The notes beneath the pieces are model-generated. The model had not been told where the DNA came from. It was given only the letters and a program-made list of their open reading frames with translations, and did not search any database. Position numbers and translations under genes: made by a program. Shown here in pieces: positions 1-8,974 of a DNA stretch of 64,000 bases. Origin of the DNA: Candidatus Rifleibacteriota bacterium (lineage in GTDB: Bacteria > Muiribacteriota > Ozemobacteria > Ozemobacterales > Ozemobacteraceae); assembly GCA_015233565.1 (NCBI GenBank), contig JADFXM010000010.1, forward strand, positions 107,449 through 171,448, read 5' to 3'. Positions within the stretch are counted from its first letter, which is position 1. Every line of letters begins with the position of its first letter.

Positions 1-276
1 TTTGCCGTAAAAAAAAATTCCAGGAGAAAGGGACTTGGGATGAGACTAATGAATGAAATCAAGTCATTCTGGGAAATGAAACGTGGGAAAGAAATTACAT
101 TGGAAGTTCGTTCAAAAAATCTGACGGCAATTAAGTTTTATTTGAATTTTGGTTTCTCAATTTGTGGAAAAATAAATAAATATTACGCAGACGACGGTGA
201 CGATGCTGTAAAAATGAAATATGTTATTCCCCATTTTTTTAAAAACTTTTTTATGGCAAAGATTTCTGATTTGTAA
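1..276 (+). CDS. GNAT-family N-acetyltransferase, C-terminal part
   Basis: The frame is open from base 1, so the gene starts upstream of the window and only about 91 residues are visible. The fragment has the acetyl-CoA pyrophosphate loop (RRKGLG, from base 34 back to about 22), then LEVR, an N-x-x-A-I-x-F-Y stretch, a GF motif and a terminal D-A-V-K-M-K strand. This is the order seen in RimI-like GNAT proteins, which transfer acetyl groups from acetyl-CoA to protein N-termini or small amines. The substrate cannot be told from this fragment. The last 20 residues (HFFKNFFMAKISDL) extend past the usual end of the fold. Confidence 0.75.
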   Translation, partial: FAVKKNSRRKGLGMRLMNEIKSFWEMKRGKEITLEVRSKNLTAIKFYLNFGFSICGKINKYYADDGDDAVKMKYVIPHFFKNFFMAKISDL

Positions 277-490
277 AATTCAGAATTTCTTGCCCCGAAA
301 AATTGGAATTTCTTGAAGATAAGCTCCGTAGCTGCTTTTTTCCGGCCATGTGTTTTGTGCCGGATTTTTCCTGAGACTAACTTTTGTCGATGTTATAGCA
401 AAGTTCCGTCTGAAAGGACTTTTCATTTTTACTTTTTGAAAAAATGGTCTCAGAATTTTATCCTCGAGAGGTGGAAGTCTGAAATTAGCG

Positions 491-964
491 TTACCATTCC
501 CGATAGAGTGATCCATCAAAAGCCCTTTCATCACTTTGTGAGCGGACATCAAAAATATTAACCCCATTGGTGGACGATGCTATTATTGGGTCAACCGATG
601 AAATGGTTCGCCAATCCAATTTTCCAGTCATTGGGTCAAGGGGAATACTTCTTAATACCCGAGCTTCAACCAAATTCTCAAGATTTTTGGGATACCACTC
701 CTGGTCGTTCCCATTGGGATTATCGCCCTTTCTTTTATCATAATATCGATCAATCGCTTCCCTGATTTCCTTTAGGTGTTCTCTTAGAACTGATTCTTTT
801 TGTGATTTTACATAATTTCTTGATAGGGGAAGTGCTGTTGCTGATATTATTCCGATTATTAGTGCGCAAACCATCAGCTCAATTAAAGAAAGTCCGGTAT
901 TAAATCTTGCGTGAATAAATTCAAAATTTGAAGATAAAAACTTGGGTTTCAAAACTTCTTGCAA
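491..964 (-). CDS. Type IV pilin / GspG-like pseudopilin
   Basis: A 157-residue protein with a 24-residue basic leader, then G-LSLIELMV and a hydrophobic helix of about 20 residues (LMVCALIIGIISATALPL), the class III signal of prepilins. The conserved Glu at +5 of the mature protein is present; the first mature residue is Leu instead of Phe. The remainder (WYPKNLENLV, IPLDPMTGK) resembles the GspG/PulG pseudopilin body, which ends in short strands. It probably forms part of a pilus or type II secretion pseudopilus after cleavage by a prepilin peptidase. No other T2SS gene lies next to it; a Tad motor lies 18 kb away. It ends without the long C-terminal Ca-binding loop of classic GspG. Confidence 0.75.
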   Translation of the reverse strand: MQEVLKPKFLSSNFEFIHARFNTGLSLIELMVCALIIGIISATALPLSRNYVKSQKESVLREHLKEIREAIDRYYDKRKGDNPNGNDQEWYPKNLENLVEARVLRSIPLDPMTGKLDWRTISSVDPIIASSTNGVNIFDVRSQSDERAFDGSLYREW

Positions 965-993
965 GAGGGTAAATTCCTTTCTAATGATAAAAT

Positions 994-1560
994 TTAACTC
1001 TTATTCGGGGTTGGAAAAAGTTTCAAAAAAGTCAGGACAGTTTCTCCAAATTCTCTCTCATCGATTAAATTCAGATTCATCCTTTCCTTTAGATTTAACT
1101 CTTCTTTTTTCCTTCTTTCGATAACGAAAATGGTTTTTTCATAGAACATGGAGCACACATGCAAAATTTCAAGAATTGGCGCCAAATGGCCTTTTGAATA
1201 GGGGGGATCAATACAAACAATGTCAAAGGGCTTAACTTGCGATCTTTTGATAAACCGAAGGCAATCTTCCTGAAAAATTTGGGCTTTTTCAATTAATTTG
1301 GTATGAATTAAGTTATCTTTGATTGCTTCGATGCAGAATGATGAAGAATCCACAAAAGCCGAATATTCAGCTCCCCTCGACAACGCTTCAATTCCCAGCC
1401 CTCCCGAACCTGCGAATAAATCTAGAAATCTTGCTCCTTCAATTCTTTGAACAAGAATTGAAAAAAGGGATCCTTTGACTCTATCCATTGCTGGGCGAGT
1501 TTGGTTTCCCTTGGGCATTTTAAGATTATGTCCCCTTGCAATTCCTGCAATTACGCGCAT
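994..1560 (-). CDS. rsmD: 16S rRNA (guanine966-N2)-methyltransferase RsmD
   Basis: An SAM-dependent methyltransferase that modifies G966 of 16S rRNA during 30S assembly. The 188-residue protein starts MRVIAGIARGH, which matches the usual RsmD N-terminus, followed by TRPAMDRVKGSLFSIL, the SAM-binding LDLFAGSGGLGIEALSRGA and the catalytic DPPY motif. An in-frame start 16 codons upstream exists, but the chosen ATG lies one base after the recG stop codon and gives the canonical N-terminus. The recG-rsmD arrangement implies translational coupling. Length is normal for the family. Confidence 0.93.
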   Translation of the reverse strand: MRVIAGIARGHNLKMPKGNQTRPAMDRVKGSLFSILVQRIEGARFLDLFAGSGGLGIEALSRGAEYSAFVDSSSFCIEAIKDNLIHTKLIEKAQIFQEDCLRFIKRSQVKPFDIVCIDPPYSKGHLAPILEILHVCSMFYEKTIFVIERRKKEELNLKERMNLNLIDEREFGETVLTFLKLFPTPNKS

Positions 1561-1561
1561 T

Positions 1562-3742
1562 TCAGCCACCCTCCATAAATTCCTGGAAACTCTCTCCAAA
1601 ACTTTCACGCATTCTGTCTAAAAACCAGCTTTGTGTGTCATGATTGCTTTGAGTAAGAATTTCCAGCGCTCTTCGTCTGGCTTTCAAAATCTGCTCCGGG
1701 TTCTCAAGTGTTTCCATCGCTGGATGATTTAAGCCACTCTGCCGTACTCCACATAAGTCTCCAGGGCCACGATTTTTTAAATCTTCGAGCGCAATCCTGA
1801 ATCCATCATCACTTTCCATAAGAACATTTATTTTGGAAAGTGCATCTTTGTTTGAACAGATCAAAATGCATTGAGAGTCCCTGCTTCCTCTTCCAACCCT
1901 TCCACGTAGTTGGTGAAGCTGAGATAATCCAAATCTCTCCGCATTTTCAACTACCATCAAACCTGCATTGGGATTATCAATTCCGACCTCAATTACCGTA
2001 GTCGTAACCAAAACTTTTATTCTGTTACTATTGAAATCTTCAAGTACTCGATTTTTTTCATCAGATTTTAGCCTACCCGAGAGTGTCCCGATCAAATTTT
2101 TGGAAAAATATTTTTGGAAAAATTCCCCTGCTTCTTTGACTGATGCAAAAGTGCTCTTGTCAGATTCTTCTATCAAAGGGCAAAGAAAATAAACTTGTCC
2201 ATCGGATTCAACGTGGAATTTAATTTCCTTGAGAATTTCCTCTCTGGAAAAAACAATTTTTGTTTGTACAACCTTTCTTCCAACCGGTTTTTCGCTTATT
2301 GTGATCAGATCCAAATCTCCAAAGATAGTTAAAGACAGAGTTCTTGGTATCGGTGTTGCCGAAATCATCAGGAGGTGCGGAAGATGATTCTCCGCATCGG
2401 AGGCTTTTTTCAACAAAGCTTTTCTTTGCTCAACTCCAAATCTCTGTTGTTCGTCAATGATACAAAATCCCAATCGTGGGAGTTTCACTTTTTCCTGAAA
2501 TAAAGCATGTGTGCCGAAAAGAATCGAGATTTCTCCGGACTCCAGCTTCTTATTTAATTTTTCCCTCTCTAAACTGCTTGTGTCACCGGTCAATATTGCT
2601 ATATTTTTGGAAAAATTGGGAAAAAATTCCTTGAATTTTCGGAAATGCTGCGCTGTCAATGGTTCTGTGGGGGCCATCATTGCAACCAGGGAACCCGGTT
2701 GGATTCTGGTGAAAAAAATTATTGATGCAATAAAGGAGACTATGGTTTTTCCACAACCTACATCGCCCTGTAACATTATATTCGAAGGGTGTTTTTTGGA
2801 AATCAGAAAGGATACTTCCGAAAGAGCAGTTTTTTGAGATGCTGTTAATTCAAAAGGAAGCCCAAAAGATTCGGCAATGTGATCCTTAAATGTTGGATTC
2901 AAGCGGGCCATATATTGTTCGATATTTTCTCCGCTTTTCCATTGAAATTCGGATTTGGTTTCCTCATTTTCGTTTTCAATTTTCCCACAGAAACGTTCCC
3001 GTCTCTTCAAAACGGCCATTTGAAACAAAAGTTGATCCAAAAATCCCAGAGTTCGTGCTGCCGCATTGGCATCTTCAAGTGTTTTAGGAGAATGTAAATC
3101 AATTATAGCCTTTCGAATTTTCGGAAAAGGTGTTTCTGTCTTAAGCGATGGGAACGATTCTTCCCAAATTATTTTTCCTAACATGTCAAGAATAATCTTT
3201 CTTAAAACCCTTGGGGAAAGTTTAACCTCCGAGAACGCTTTGCTGGAGGAATAAACCGGGGTCAAAATTCCCTCACAAGGAGGCTCATTCTCGTCTTTGA
3301 AGGGCTCAATTTCAGGATTGTCCAATGCTGGTTTTTGTTTGAACAAGAACCCTTCTCCAAAAAGATAATATTTTTGGCCTTTTTCCAGGTTTTTTATTAA
3401 ATAAGGCTGATTGAACCATCTTGCTTTGGCGGTATTTCCAAAATCATCCTGAAAATCACAAATTAAAATACATTTTCTGGGGCCAAAAAAAGAAAGTGAG
3501 GTGTCAGTAAGAACCCCAACGAAGACCCCTTGTGAGAATTTTTCGGGCACCAGGCTGGAAAATGGAATAATCCGGGACCTGTCTTCATATCGTTTGGGTC
3601 TTATTTTGAGGAAATCCATTACTGTGGAGAGCCTCAATTTGCAAAATGCCGAGAGTCTTTTTTCCCCAATTCCTGAAATTTCTTTTATCGGGGAAGTTAA
3701 TACGAGCTTTTTCGAATTTTTCAGCGTTTCCACCAACCGCAA
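1562..3742 (-). CDS. recG: ATP-dependent DNA helicase RecG
   Basis: RecG remodels stalled replication forks and Holliday junctions. The 726-residue protein has the wedge/OB region (about 1-250, with RYEDR near 51), helicase motif I GDVGCGKT near 326, motif II DEQQ near 430, a SATPIPR motif and motif VI QLRGRVGRG. Motif II is usually DEQH; the His-to-Gln change is unusual. The start is a non-ATG codon: the only options after the upstream in-frame stop are TTG at 3742, TTG at 3736 or GTG at 3733, and no clear Shine-Dalgarno site precedes any. The protein is followed with a one-base gap by rsmD. Confidence 0.95.
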   Translation of the reverse strand: MRLVETLKNSKKLVLTSPIKEISGIGEKRLSAFCKLRLSTVMDFLKIRPKRYEDRSRIIPFSSLVPEKFSQGVFVGVLTDTSLSFFGPRKCILICDFQDDFGNTAKARWFNQPYLIKNLEKGQKYYLFGEGFLFKQKPALDNPEIEPFKDENEPPCEGILTPVYSSSKAFSEVKLSPRVLRKIILDMLGKIIWEESFPSLKTETPFPKIRKAIIDLHSPKTLEDANAAARTLGFLDQLLFQMAVLKRRERFCGKIENENEETKSEFQWKSGENIEQYMARLNPTFKDHIAESFGLPFELTASQKTALSEVSFLISKKHPSNIMLQGDVGCGKTIVSFIASIIFFTRIQPGSLVAMMAPTEPLTAQHFRKFKEFFPNFSKNIAILTGDTSSLEREKLNKKLESGEISILFGTHALFQEKVKLPRLGFCIIDEQQRFGVEQRKALLKKASDAENHLPHLLMISATPIPRTLSLTIFGDLDLITISEKPVGRKVVQTKIVFSREEILKEIKFHVESDGQVYFLCPLIEESDKSTFASVKEAGEFFQKYFSKNLIGTLSGRLKSDEKNRVLEDFNSNRIKVLVTTTVIEVGIDNPNAGLMVVENAERFGLSQLHQLRGRVGRGSRDSQCILICSNKDALSKINVLMESDDGFRIALEDLKNRGPGDLCGVRQSGLNHPAMETLENPEQILKARRRALEILTQSNHDTQSWFLDRMRESFGESFQEFMEGG

Positions 3743-3941
3743 TATTTTTCAACAATTTGTACAATTTCTGGGAAAAAATTCCCGAAATGCCATTTTAAGC
3801 CATGTTTGTGACTTGAACTTTTGGCACACTCTTTCGGTGGCTTCTTAAAATAATTCTGTTCCATTAAATTGCTTAAATAGAATTCGATCTTGAAGTGTAA
3901 TTCATAGAAAGAAGCTAATGGTTGAGAATAATCCTTTTTTC

Positions 3942-6275
3942 TTAGGTTTCTTCAGGTTTGATATTATTTTTAATAAAATTATAACTATTTAATAGTATTC
4001 GAAGAGCATCTTCAGGAGATGGCGATTGGGCGCAGGAGGAAAGGGCGGCGTCCAGTGTAGTAAAAGCTTCTTCCGGCATATTAATCAAATGGAACGAATA
4101 GGCCAGCAGGACATTGGACTCGACATCGAGCGGGGATAGTTGTACAGATTTTTTTAGTACTTTTACAGCCATATCGTATTGTTTAATGTGAAGATGAAGT
4201 AGTGCAAGTTTCTGATAAATTATCGGATTTCTTGGTGCAAGTTCTACAGCTCTGGATAAAAGTACAATGCTTTCTTTTGTCCTTGAAGAGATTTGGAAAA
4301 TCTGCGCCAATATCAAGTAAGCACCAAGCAATTTGGGGTATAAGTCCAATGCTTTGGTAAGGTGGTTGATTGATTGTTCAAAATCTTTTTGGAAATAATA
4401 AATGGTCCCAAGATTGTAATGGGCTTTTACCAGGTTTGGATTAATGGCAAGAGCTTTTTCATAGTAAACGGAAGCCTCGGAAAATTGTTTGATCAGGAAA
4501 AACAAATCACCTATTCCAAGGATTGCTTTTAAATTTTCCGGTTGCTGAGAGAGGATTTTCAGATAAATTTTCTCGGCCTCTTTGTACTCTTTTTCTTTTA
4601 AATAATTCCCAGCCAATTCAATTTGCGCTGAAAAAGCGTCTTCAGAATGTGTTTTGACGGTTGAATCAGATGTTTGCTTGCCAACGACTCCTGAACGTTC
4701 ATCTTCTCCGGTTTCCCCGCTTGAGGTTTCTGTATTTTCAGAGGAAGATTGGGTTTTTTCACCATCAGATGTCCCAGTTGTTGGCCCTTTTTCAACCCCG
4801 TCGGACTCAACCATTTTTGCTATTAGTTCATTGATGGATTGTGATAATTCAGCATCTTCGCTTATTTCAGTACCAATTTCACCCAGTACAAATGTCCCTG
4901 AAAGGCGATGTTTTGGTTCCTGATGAGTCAACAGGTCTTTGAGATTGTCTAATACTGCGTATTCATTCCATTTCCACAGAGCGTGAATGGAATTGCTTTT
5001 TACTCGGTTATCCTCGTTATATAGAAGCTTTTTTATTTTTTCGATTGCAAGGGAATTGGGTTTTGATTGAGACAGCTTCTGAATGGCGGAAATTGAATTA
5101 GCTATTACTCTTGGATCGGAATCGTCCAGGAATGGAATTATTAAGGTTATTACTTCAGTTCCGCTGGTATCACCCAAACTTGAAATAATTGTAGCTCGGA
5201 CAATTGAGTTTTTCTCTACTTTTAGTCTTGGTACAAGTAATTCAATTATCTTTTTGGAATTGCATCTTGAAATAGCCAATGCTGCTTGAACTCGGACATC
5301 GAAATTTGGATCTTCAAGTAAAGGAATAAGGTATTGAAGCGCATTGGGAGATTGAATTTTTTTAAGTGCCTGTGCTGCGTTCCTGCGGACATCTGAATCC
5401 TCGTCTTTTAAGGCTTGTGCAAGCTTGGTTATAAACCTTACATCTTTTATCTCTCCCATGGCGAATGCACCTGAGGCACGCTGCCATTTTTCTTTGGAAC
5501 TGAGCATTTTGGAAATTGTATCGGTTACATCAAAGTCACCAAATCGCCATATCGCTTTGGCCACATTTGCTCTTACGCGGTTATTTGCGTCTTCAAGATA
5601 TGGTTGAAGAATGCCTACAATTGAAGCTGATTTGATATTTTCAATCGCTTCAATGGCATTCGCTCTCACTCTTGGGTCTTCATCTCTCATTGCTCCTTGA
5701 AAAATCGGGAGCATTCGTTCGGTGGCCATCATTCCAAGTGATGAAATAATTGAAGCTCGAATACGTGCACTTTTTTCCTGATTCAGAATCCTTTTTAATA
5801 ATGCTCCGGATAAAGGGTTTTTCAATTTCCCCAATGCTGTAATTGCGGAAATAATTGCTTCTTCTTCAAGAAATAATTGACCTTGCTTCCCTTGCGAAAC
5901 ACCGGCAGTTGCCGAATCTGCATATTCTGTCAGCCCTTCCATTAGGACATTGAAGGCATCATCAGATTTGATCATTCCAAGGGCGCGTGCTGCATTGAAA
6001 CGAACTTCCGATTGCGAGTCGTTTAAGCCTTTAACTAAAAGATCCACTGCTTTGGAATTTTCAAGATTTCCCAGTGCAAGTGCCATAAAATCCTGGATAT
6101 TGTCGCTTGCGTAGGTTTGAAGCAAAACGGTCGCGGCCATTTCTCCTTTAAATTTGGATAATGCAATGGCTGACTCTTTTCTCAGAGCGTAATCCCCGGA
6201 ATTAAAATTTCTTATTAGTATTTCCAGGGCGGGTCTAATTTTCTCATTTACTATCGTTATGTCATTTGATTTCAT
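3942..6275 (-). CDS. HEAT-repeat / TPR-repeat scaffold protein
   Basis: A 777-residue protein built of two solenoids. Residues about 1-480 are a long run of HEAT/PBS-lyase-like repeats (recurring D-x-x-V-R-x-N-A-A-x-A-L and L-x-D-x-x-x-x-V-R patterns). Residues about 495-545 are a Ser/Thr/Glu/Gly-rich linker, probably disordered. Residues about 550-765 are TPR repeats (A-x-x-Y-Y-E-K-A-L-x-I-N-P, A-H-Y-N-L-G). There is no signal peptide, so it is probably cytoplasmic and acts as a protein-protein scaffold. ATG at 6275 follows GGATAAGCT. Partners are unknown; the neighbours are unrelated genes and it appears monocistronic. Confidence 0.85.
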   Translation of the reverse strand: MKSNDITIVNEKIRPALEILIRNFNSGDYALRKESAIALSKFKGEMAATVLLQTYASDNIQDFMALALGNLENSKAVDLLVKGLNDSQSEVRFNAARALGMIKSDDAFNVLMEGLTEYADSATAGVSQGKQGQLFLEEEAIISAITALGKLKNPLSGALLKRILNQEKSARIRASIISSLGMMATERMLPIFQGAMRDEDPRVRANAIEAIENIKSASIVGILQPYLEDANNRVRANVAKAIWRFGDFDVTDTISKMLSSKEKWQRASGAFAMGEIKDVRFITKLAQALKDEDSDVRRNAAQALKKIQSPNALQYLIPLLEDPNFDVRVQAALAISRCNSKKIIELLVPRLKVEKNSIVRATIISSLGDTSGTEVITLIIPFLDDSDPRVIANSISAIQKLSQSKPNSLAIEKIKKLLYNEDNRVKSNSIHALWKWNEYAVLDNLKDLLTHQEPKHRLSGTFVLGEIGTEISEDAELSQSINELIAKMVESDGVEKGPTTGTSDGEKTQSSSENTETSSGETGEDERSGVVGKQTSDSTVKTHSEDAFSAQIELAGNYLKEKEYKEAEKIYLKILSQQPENLKAILGIGDLFFLIKQFSEASVYYEKALAINPNLVKAHYNLGTIYYFQKDFEQSINHLTKALDLYPKLLGAYLILAQIFQISSRTKESIVLLSRAVELAPRNPIIYQKLALLHLHIKQYDMAVKVLKKSVQLSPLDVESNVLLAYSFHLINMPEEAFTTLDAALSSCAQSPSPEDALRILLNSYNFIKNNIKPEET

Positions 6276-6358
6276 AGCTTATCCATTTTTTCGGTTTCTT
6301 ATGATTCTATCGAAAAAATGTTTGAAAATCAAAATCTATTAAGTATTTTTTATCAGAT

Positions 6359-7777
6359 TTAATTTTTATGACACTGTTTCCAGATTTCGAGGGCAAAATC
6401 ACAACCTTTTTTATGCGATTCAATGTCTTTATGCCAGCCTTCTACTGCTAGACTTAACTCAGAATCAGTTTTAATCGCAAATCTGATATTTGCCGGTAAA
6501 GTGTAGGTTTCATAAGCTCGGCCAAGATTATGCGTACAAAATGTTACAACCTCCGGTTTATAGCCTTGTTCCAGAAGTTTCCATGCTATAAAAGCTTCAG
6601 CCCAGAAATGATAATATCTAGGATCGTCAGAGGAGAACCCTATTGGATAGGAAAAAATATACTGCGTTGCTGTTTTTGAAAATTCGTTGACTTCCTGAAC
6701 CAAAAAAAAGTTCGAGGCTGACCTGATTAGAGGAGCAATCAAGGGAAGTTGCTGCTCTTTTGATTCCACGCGAGGAAGTATGGTTTTCCCCAAGGTTCTG
6801 TGCTGGGTGGTGAAAACTCCGATTAATTCCACCGCTTCCGAATAATTTCCTGTAATTTCTACCGCCAGAGACCATAAGGTGTAATGGTTGAAATTTTTTC
6901 CGTTGTTGTTTTTGAAGTCCTGTTGAAGGGAAAGCAGGCGATCATAGAGTGTCACTATATTGCTGCGCAGCTTTGGATCCGATAATAAACGCTGTTTGGC
7001 ATAATCCGTAAAAATGGAAGCAGTAAGGTCTTCTACTCCCATTAGGTTAAGGGTATATTTAATTGCTTGGCCATATACGCCGGGGACTTTACTTAAAGCG
7101 TCAATACCTGTTTGAACCAATGCAGGAGGGGTCTTCCCCGGTTGTTTTTTGAATGTTTGATCAAGATAGAAAATTTGGGATACCATTAAGTGGGTTTCAG
7201 AAAATAACCTCCGTGCTTCAAGGTGTTTCAATAAATCTGAACCATCCGATATCAGATCTTTAACCAGCTCTTTACCCAGATGTGAATGATAAAACGAGTC
7301 AATTACCAAATAACCGTTTGCCGCGGTTTGTCGTCGATTGGGTGACGAAATGTAAAGTGCAATAAGTAGATCTGAAAAGTCGAAATGGCCGCCTCTTTGG
7401 TTCATTTCCAATAATACACTTTTGACATCGCTAACGAATTTTCTGATTCCCTCAATTTCGCTCATGTATTTTCCTTGAATATTAAACCATCCAATTTGGA
7501 AAGTTTTAAAAGAATCCGGAGGAGTTTTTGGAAGTAGCCCCGGATCCATTTTTCCAAGATTTTCCAGCATCGCTTCGTTTTTTTGTATTTCGCAGCTTAA
7601 GTTGCGTTTAATTTGTTCGGATGTTTGTGCATACAGGCATGCCAGAATAGAAAAATACCCCACTACTAATAGTGAAATTATTCTTGTTTTGCTTATTTTT
7701 TTCACTTTTTCTTTTTGAAACTCCAATCCCTTTTTTTTGTGTAAATGAGAAGTTTTTTTTAATTCTCTATTATACAT
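6359..7777 (-). CDS. Exported or membrane-anchored protein of unknown function
   Basis: I do not recognise the family. The 472-residue protein begins with about 31 basic residues (four KK/KKK runs), then a hydrophobic helix (IISLLVVGYFSILACLYA, about 34-51), which could be an uncleaved anchor or a long signal peptide; LAC-L is only a weak lipobox. The rest is soluble, mostly helical in appearance, with no repeats or metal motifs that I can see. Two Cys occur near the C-terminus (CTH and GCDF). It is transcribed away from the plus-strand gene at 7878, so bases 7778-7877 hold both start regions. Confidence 0.7.
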   Translation of the reverse strand: MYNRELKKTSHLHKKKGLEFQKEKVKKISKTRIISLLVVGYFSILACLYAQTSEQIKRNLSCEIQKNEAMLENLGKMDPGLLPKTPPDSFKTFQIGWFNIQGKYMSEIEGIRKFVSDVKSVLLEMNQRGGHFDFSDLLIALYISSPNRRQTAANGYLVIDSFYHSHLGKELVKDLISDGSDLLKHLEARRLFSETHLMVSQIFYLDQTFKKQPGKTPPALVQTGIDALSKVPGVYGQAIKYTLNLMGVEDLTASIFTDYAKQRLLSDPKLRSNIVTLYDRLLSLQQDFKNNNGKNFNHYTLWSLAVEITGNYSEAVELIGVFTTQHRTLGKTILPRVESKEQQLPLIAPLIRSASNFFLVQEVNEFSKTATQYIFSYPIGFSSDDPRYYHFWAEAFIAWKLLEQGYKPEVVTFCTHNLGRAYETYTLPANIRFAIKTDSELSLAVEGWHKDIESHKKGCDFALEIWKQCHKN

Positions 7778-7877
7778 TTATCTTAACAAATCTTTTTTAA
7801 GATCGCCACAAAAAAACTGTGACAAATTCTTCTCTCTGTGTTATTTATATATCGATTTTCATAAGCCGGAGGGAAGG

Positions 7878-8573
7878 ATGTACAAAAAGAGCCTTTGTAG
7901 ATTAGCGTTGGTATTTTTCTTTTTAATTTTCGCAAAAGATGGTTTTTGCCATCCATATCCAAATTCCTACTATAAACTAATGCCCGGAATGCCGTTTTCC
8001 TATTTTGATCTAAAGGACCTTTATGGACAGCATTGGGTAAGCACATATCTTCGCGGAAGGCCTATTATTCTTCTGACCGCACATCGAGATTATAGATATG
8101 AAGTTTTAAAATGGGCTGAAACCCTGAAAAAAGAATTTGCCGACACTGGCATGGCCCATGTTCTATGGGTAATTAATTTGAGGCGTTTTCCCTGGAATAC
8201 AAGTCGAAAAACTATTGAAAATCAGTGGCTTACCTTTTCTCCGCCTGTCCCATTTCTTCTGGATTGGAATGGAATAATCGGGCGGGCTCTAAGAATAGAC
8301 TACTCCATTCCGAACATCATTGCTATCGATGCTGAAGGACGCCTTGCATTTCACCAGACTTTTCCTTTTTCCCCCTCGGCTTACGCGGGTATTTCAGCAC
8401 AAATCCGTGCATTGATTCCTCCCGTCGCGCCTCTTTCTCCTGTGACCGGGTATTCGATGCCCTCCGCAAACAATGTGGCTATTTCCCCAAATGGTACTCC
8501 CATCACTTTGTCTCCCATAACCCCTCTGGTTGAAGAAAAAAAGCCTAAGGGAAGAACTGGTTATTCATATTGA
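7878..8573 (+). CDS. Secreted thioredoxin-fold protein lacking the CxxC site
   Basis: The 231-residue protein has a signal peptide (residues 1-25, ending DGFCHP) and then a redoxin-like core: FDLKDLYGQ, GRPIILLTAHRDYRYE, VPFLLDWNGIIGRALRI, and the strand PNIIAIDAEGRLAFHQ with the cis-Pro context typical of thioredoxin folds. At the position where CxxC is expected it has AHRDYR, so a disulfide-exchange role is unlikely. The last 60 residues are Pro/Ser-rich and likely unstructured. A strong ribosome site, GGAGGGAAGG, precedes ATG. The function is unknown; a structural or chaperone-like role in the envelope is an inference. Confidence 0.75.
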   Translation: MYKKSLCRLALVFFFLIFAKDGFCHPYPNSYYKLMPGMPFSYFDLKDLYGQHWVSTYLRGRPIILLTAHRDYRYEVLKWAETLKKEFADTGMAHVLWVINLRRFPWNTSRKTIENQWLTFSPPVPFLLDWNGIIGRALRIDYSIPNIIAIDAEGRLAFHQTFPFSPSAYAGISAQIRALIPPVAPLSPVTGYSMPSANNVAISPNGTPITLSPITPLVEEKKPKGRTGYSY

Positions 8574-8605
8574 TTTAGACTCTTGAAAGAGCGAGTTTTT
8601 AGTTA

Positions 8606-8908
8606 ATGTACATAATCCTTTGGCGATACAAAGTTCGTCCGGAAAATTTATCTCAGTTCGAATCAGCTTATGGCCCGGCTGGCCGATGGGTTCAGTTGTT
8701 TAAAAGAGGTGAAGGTTTTATTTCAACTGAACTCCTTCATTACTCAGAAAACAACAACGAGTACCTTACCATTGACCGATGGAATTCTCGGGAAGCTTCA
8801 AAAATGTTTCTTGCTAATTTTGACGGCGAGTATAAAAAAATCGATTTCGAGATGGAAAATCTGACTTTGGAAGAAACCTTTTTGGGTTCATTCGAATCGA
8901 TTACTTAA
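8606..8908 (+). CDS. ABM-like dimeric alpha-beta barrel protein
   Basis: A 100-residue cytoplasmic protein with the pattern of the antibiotic biosynthesis monooxygenase/ferredoxin-like family: an N-terminal strand MYIILWRYKVRPE, a helix with F-x-x-x-Y-G-P, a GFISTELLHYS strand, then EYLTIDRWNSREAS and a final helix F-x-x-x-F. Members of this superfamily are small monooxygenases, haem-degrading enzymes or stress proteins; none of these roles can be assigned here. It follows the preceding secreted protein by 32 bases and may be cotranscribed. Confidence 0.7.
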   Translation: MYIILWRYKVRPENLSQFESAYGPAGRWVQLFKRGEGFISTELLHYSENNNEYLTIDRWNSREASKMFLANFDGEYKKIDFEMENLTLEETFLGSFESIT

Positions 8909-8974
8909 CTCGCATCCTGTGTTTTGCTCCACGACTGACTTTCCCACTATGAGTATTTGGAAATTTTGATTGTT

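Noticed and set aside
280..567. Minus-strand 95-codon ORF after the pilin gene
   Set aside because: It overlaps the pilin stop region out of frame, has no ribosome site, and reads like random sequence.
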